NCBI GenBank assembly: GCA_029266525.1 | Contig: JAQSWQ010000029.1 | Location: forward strand, 1-39,097 | Origin: Microvirga sp. | Lineage (GTDB): Bacteria > Pseudomonadota > Alphaproteobacteria > Rhizobiales > Beijerinckiaceae | Reading direction: 5' to 3' | DNA length: 39,097 nucleotides | Shown: one piece after another, positions 39,052 through 39,097 of the stretch | Layout of the letters: every line of letters begins with the position of its first letter | How positions within the stretch are numbered: the stretch's first letter is position 1 | Program-made: the position numbers and the translations under genes | Notes under the pieces: generated by a model | Database searches by the model: none | What the model saw: the letters and a program-made list of their open reading frames with translations, nothing else | Told to the model about the DNA's origin: nothing

Positions 39052-39097
39052 TGGTCGGAGTGGCAGGATTTGAACCTGCGACCCCCTCGTCCCGAAC
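39052..39097 (-). tRNA. tRNA-Pro (anticodon CGG), 3' part, cut by the window edge
   Basis: Read on the minus strand, the last 46 bases give the anticodon loop TTCGGGA with anticodon CGG, the T arm with GGTTCAAATCC, the acceptor strand CACTCCG, discriminator A and an encoded CCA end. The 5' half lies beyond the window. It closely matches bacterial proline tRNAs. It is convergent with soxG. Confidence 0.93.

Overview
The window is GC-rich chromosomal DNA from an alphaproteobacterium, most likely of the order Hyphomicrobiales (Rhizobiales). The evidence is the ethylmalonyl-CoA pathway genes, a CpdR-like regulator, a NepR-like small protein, promoters with the GGAAC-N16-CGTT signature of the alphaproteobacterial EcfG sigma factor, and palindromic intergenic repeats typical of this order. 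No phage, insertion sequence or CRISPR array was seen. Almost all bases are coding, with a strong G/C bias at third codon positions, which also opens very long spurious antisense frames.

Layout. 1-4.3 kb: a PlsC-type acyltransferase, a glycine-zipper envelope protein, a short RNase D, and a cluster of small stress-type genes (37-aa membrane peptide, NepR-like 64-aa protein, DUF551 protein, DUF4142 protein, 55-aa charged protein). 4.4-12.2 kb: an ethylmalonyl-CoA pathway block with mcd, ccr and ecm (ccr and ecm divergent), interrupted by a DMT permease, a YihY/BrkB protein and a toxin-antitoxin pair whose toxin start and antitoxin stop look lost by one base change. 12.3-18.0 kb: a PLP transsulfuration-type enzyme, then the leftward operon zinc-ribbon/DUF3426 - hpt - cpdR-like, divergent from rightward ftsE-ftsX-ydcF. 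18.0-28.4 kb: a YeeE/YedE (thiosulfate-type) transporter, a DUF2231 protein, a TerC protein, a stand-alone CoxL-like molybdenum hydroxylase subunit, a PstS-like binding protein, small unknown proteins, a D-2-hydroxyacid dehydrogenase, a DUF763 protein and a small exported protein. 28.5-38.9 kb: a leftward operon (ABC ATPase, binding protein, fused permease, second D-2-hydroxyacid dehydrogenase) divergent from the complete heterotetrameric sarcosine oxidase operon soxBDAG. The window ends inside a tRNA-Pro(CGG) gene on the minus strand.

How the genes work together. Ccr, Ecm and Mcd carry out three characteristic steps of acetyl-CoA assimilation without isocitrate lyase; the remaining pathway genes are not here. 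SoxBDAG demethylates sarcosine to glycine, giving methylene-tetrahydrofolate and peroxide; the divergent importer may feed it or a related pathway. FtsEX is the divisome-linked ABC complex. The most interesting regulatory signal is a set of three perfect EcfG-type promoters, each 33-38 bases upstream of a small gene of unknown or envelope function, one of them a 37-aa membrane peptide. All functional assignments come from reading motifs in the translated sequence; no database search was run.
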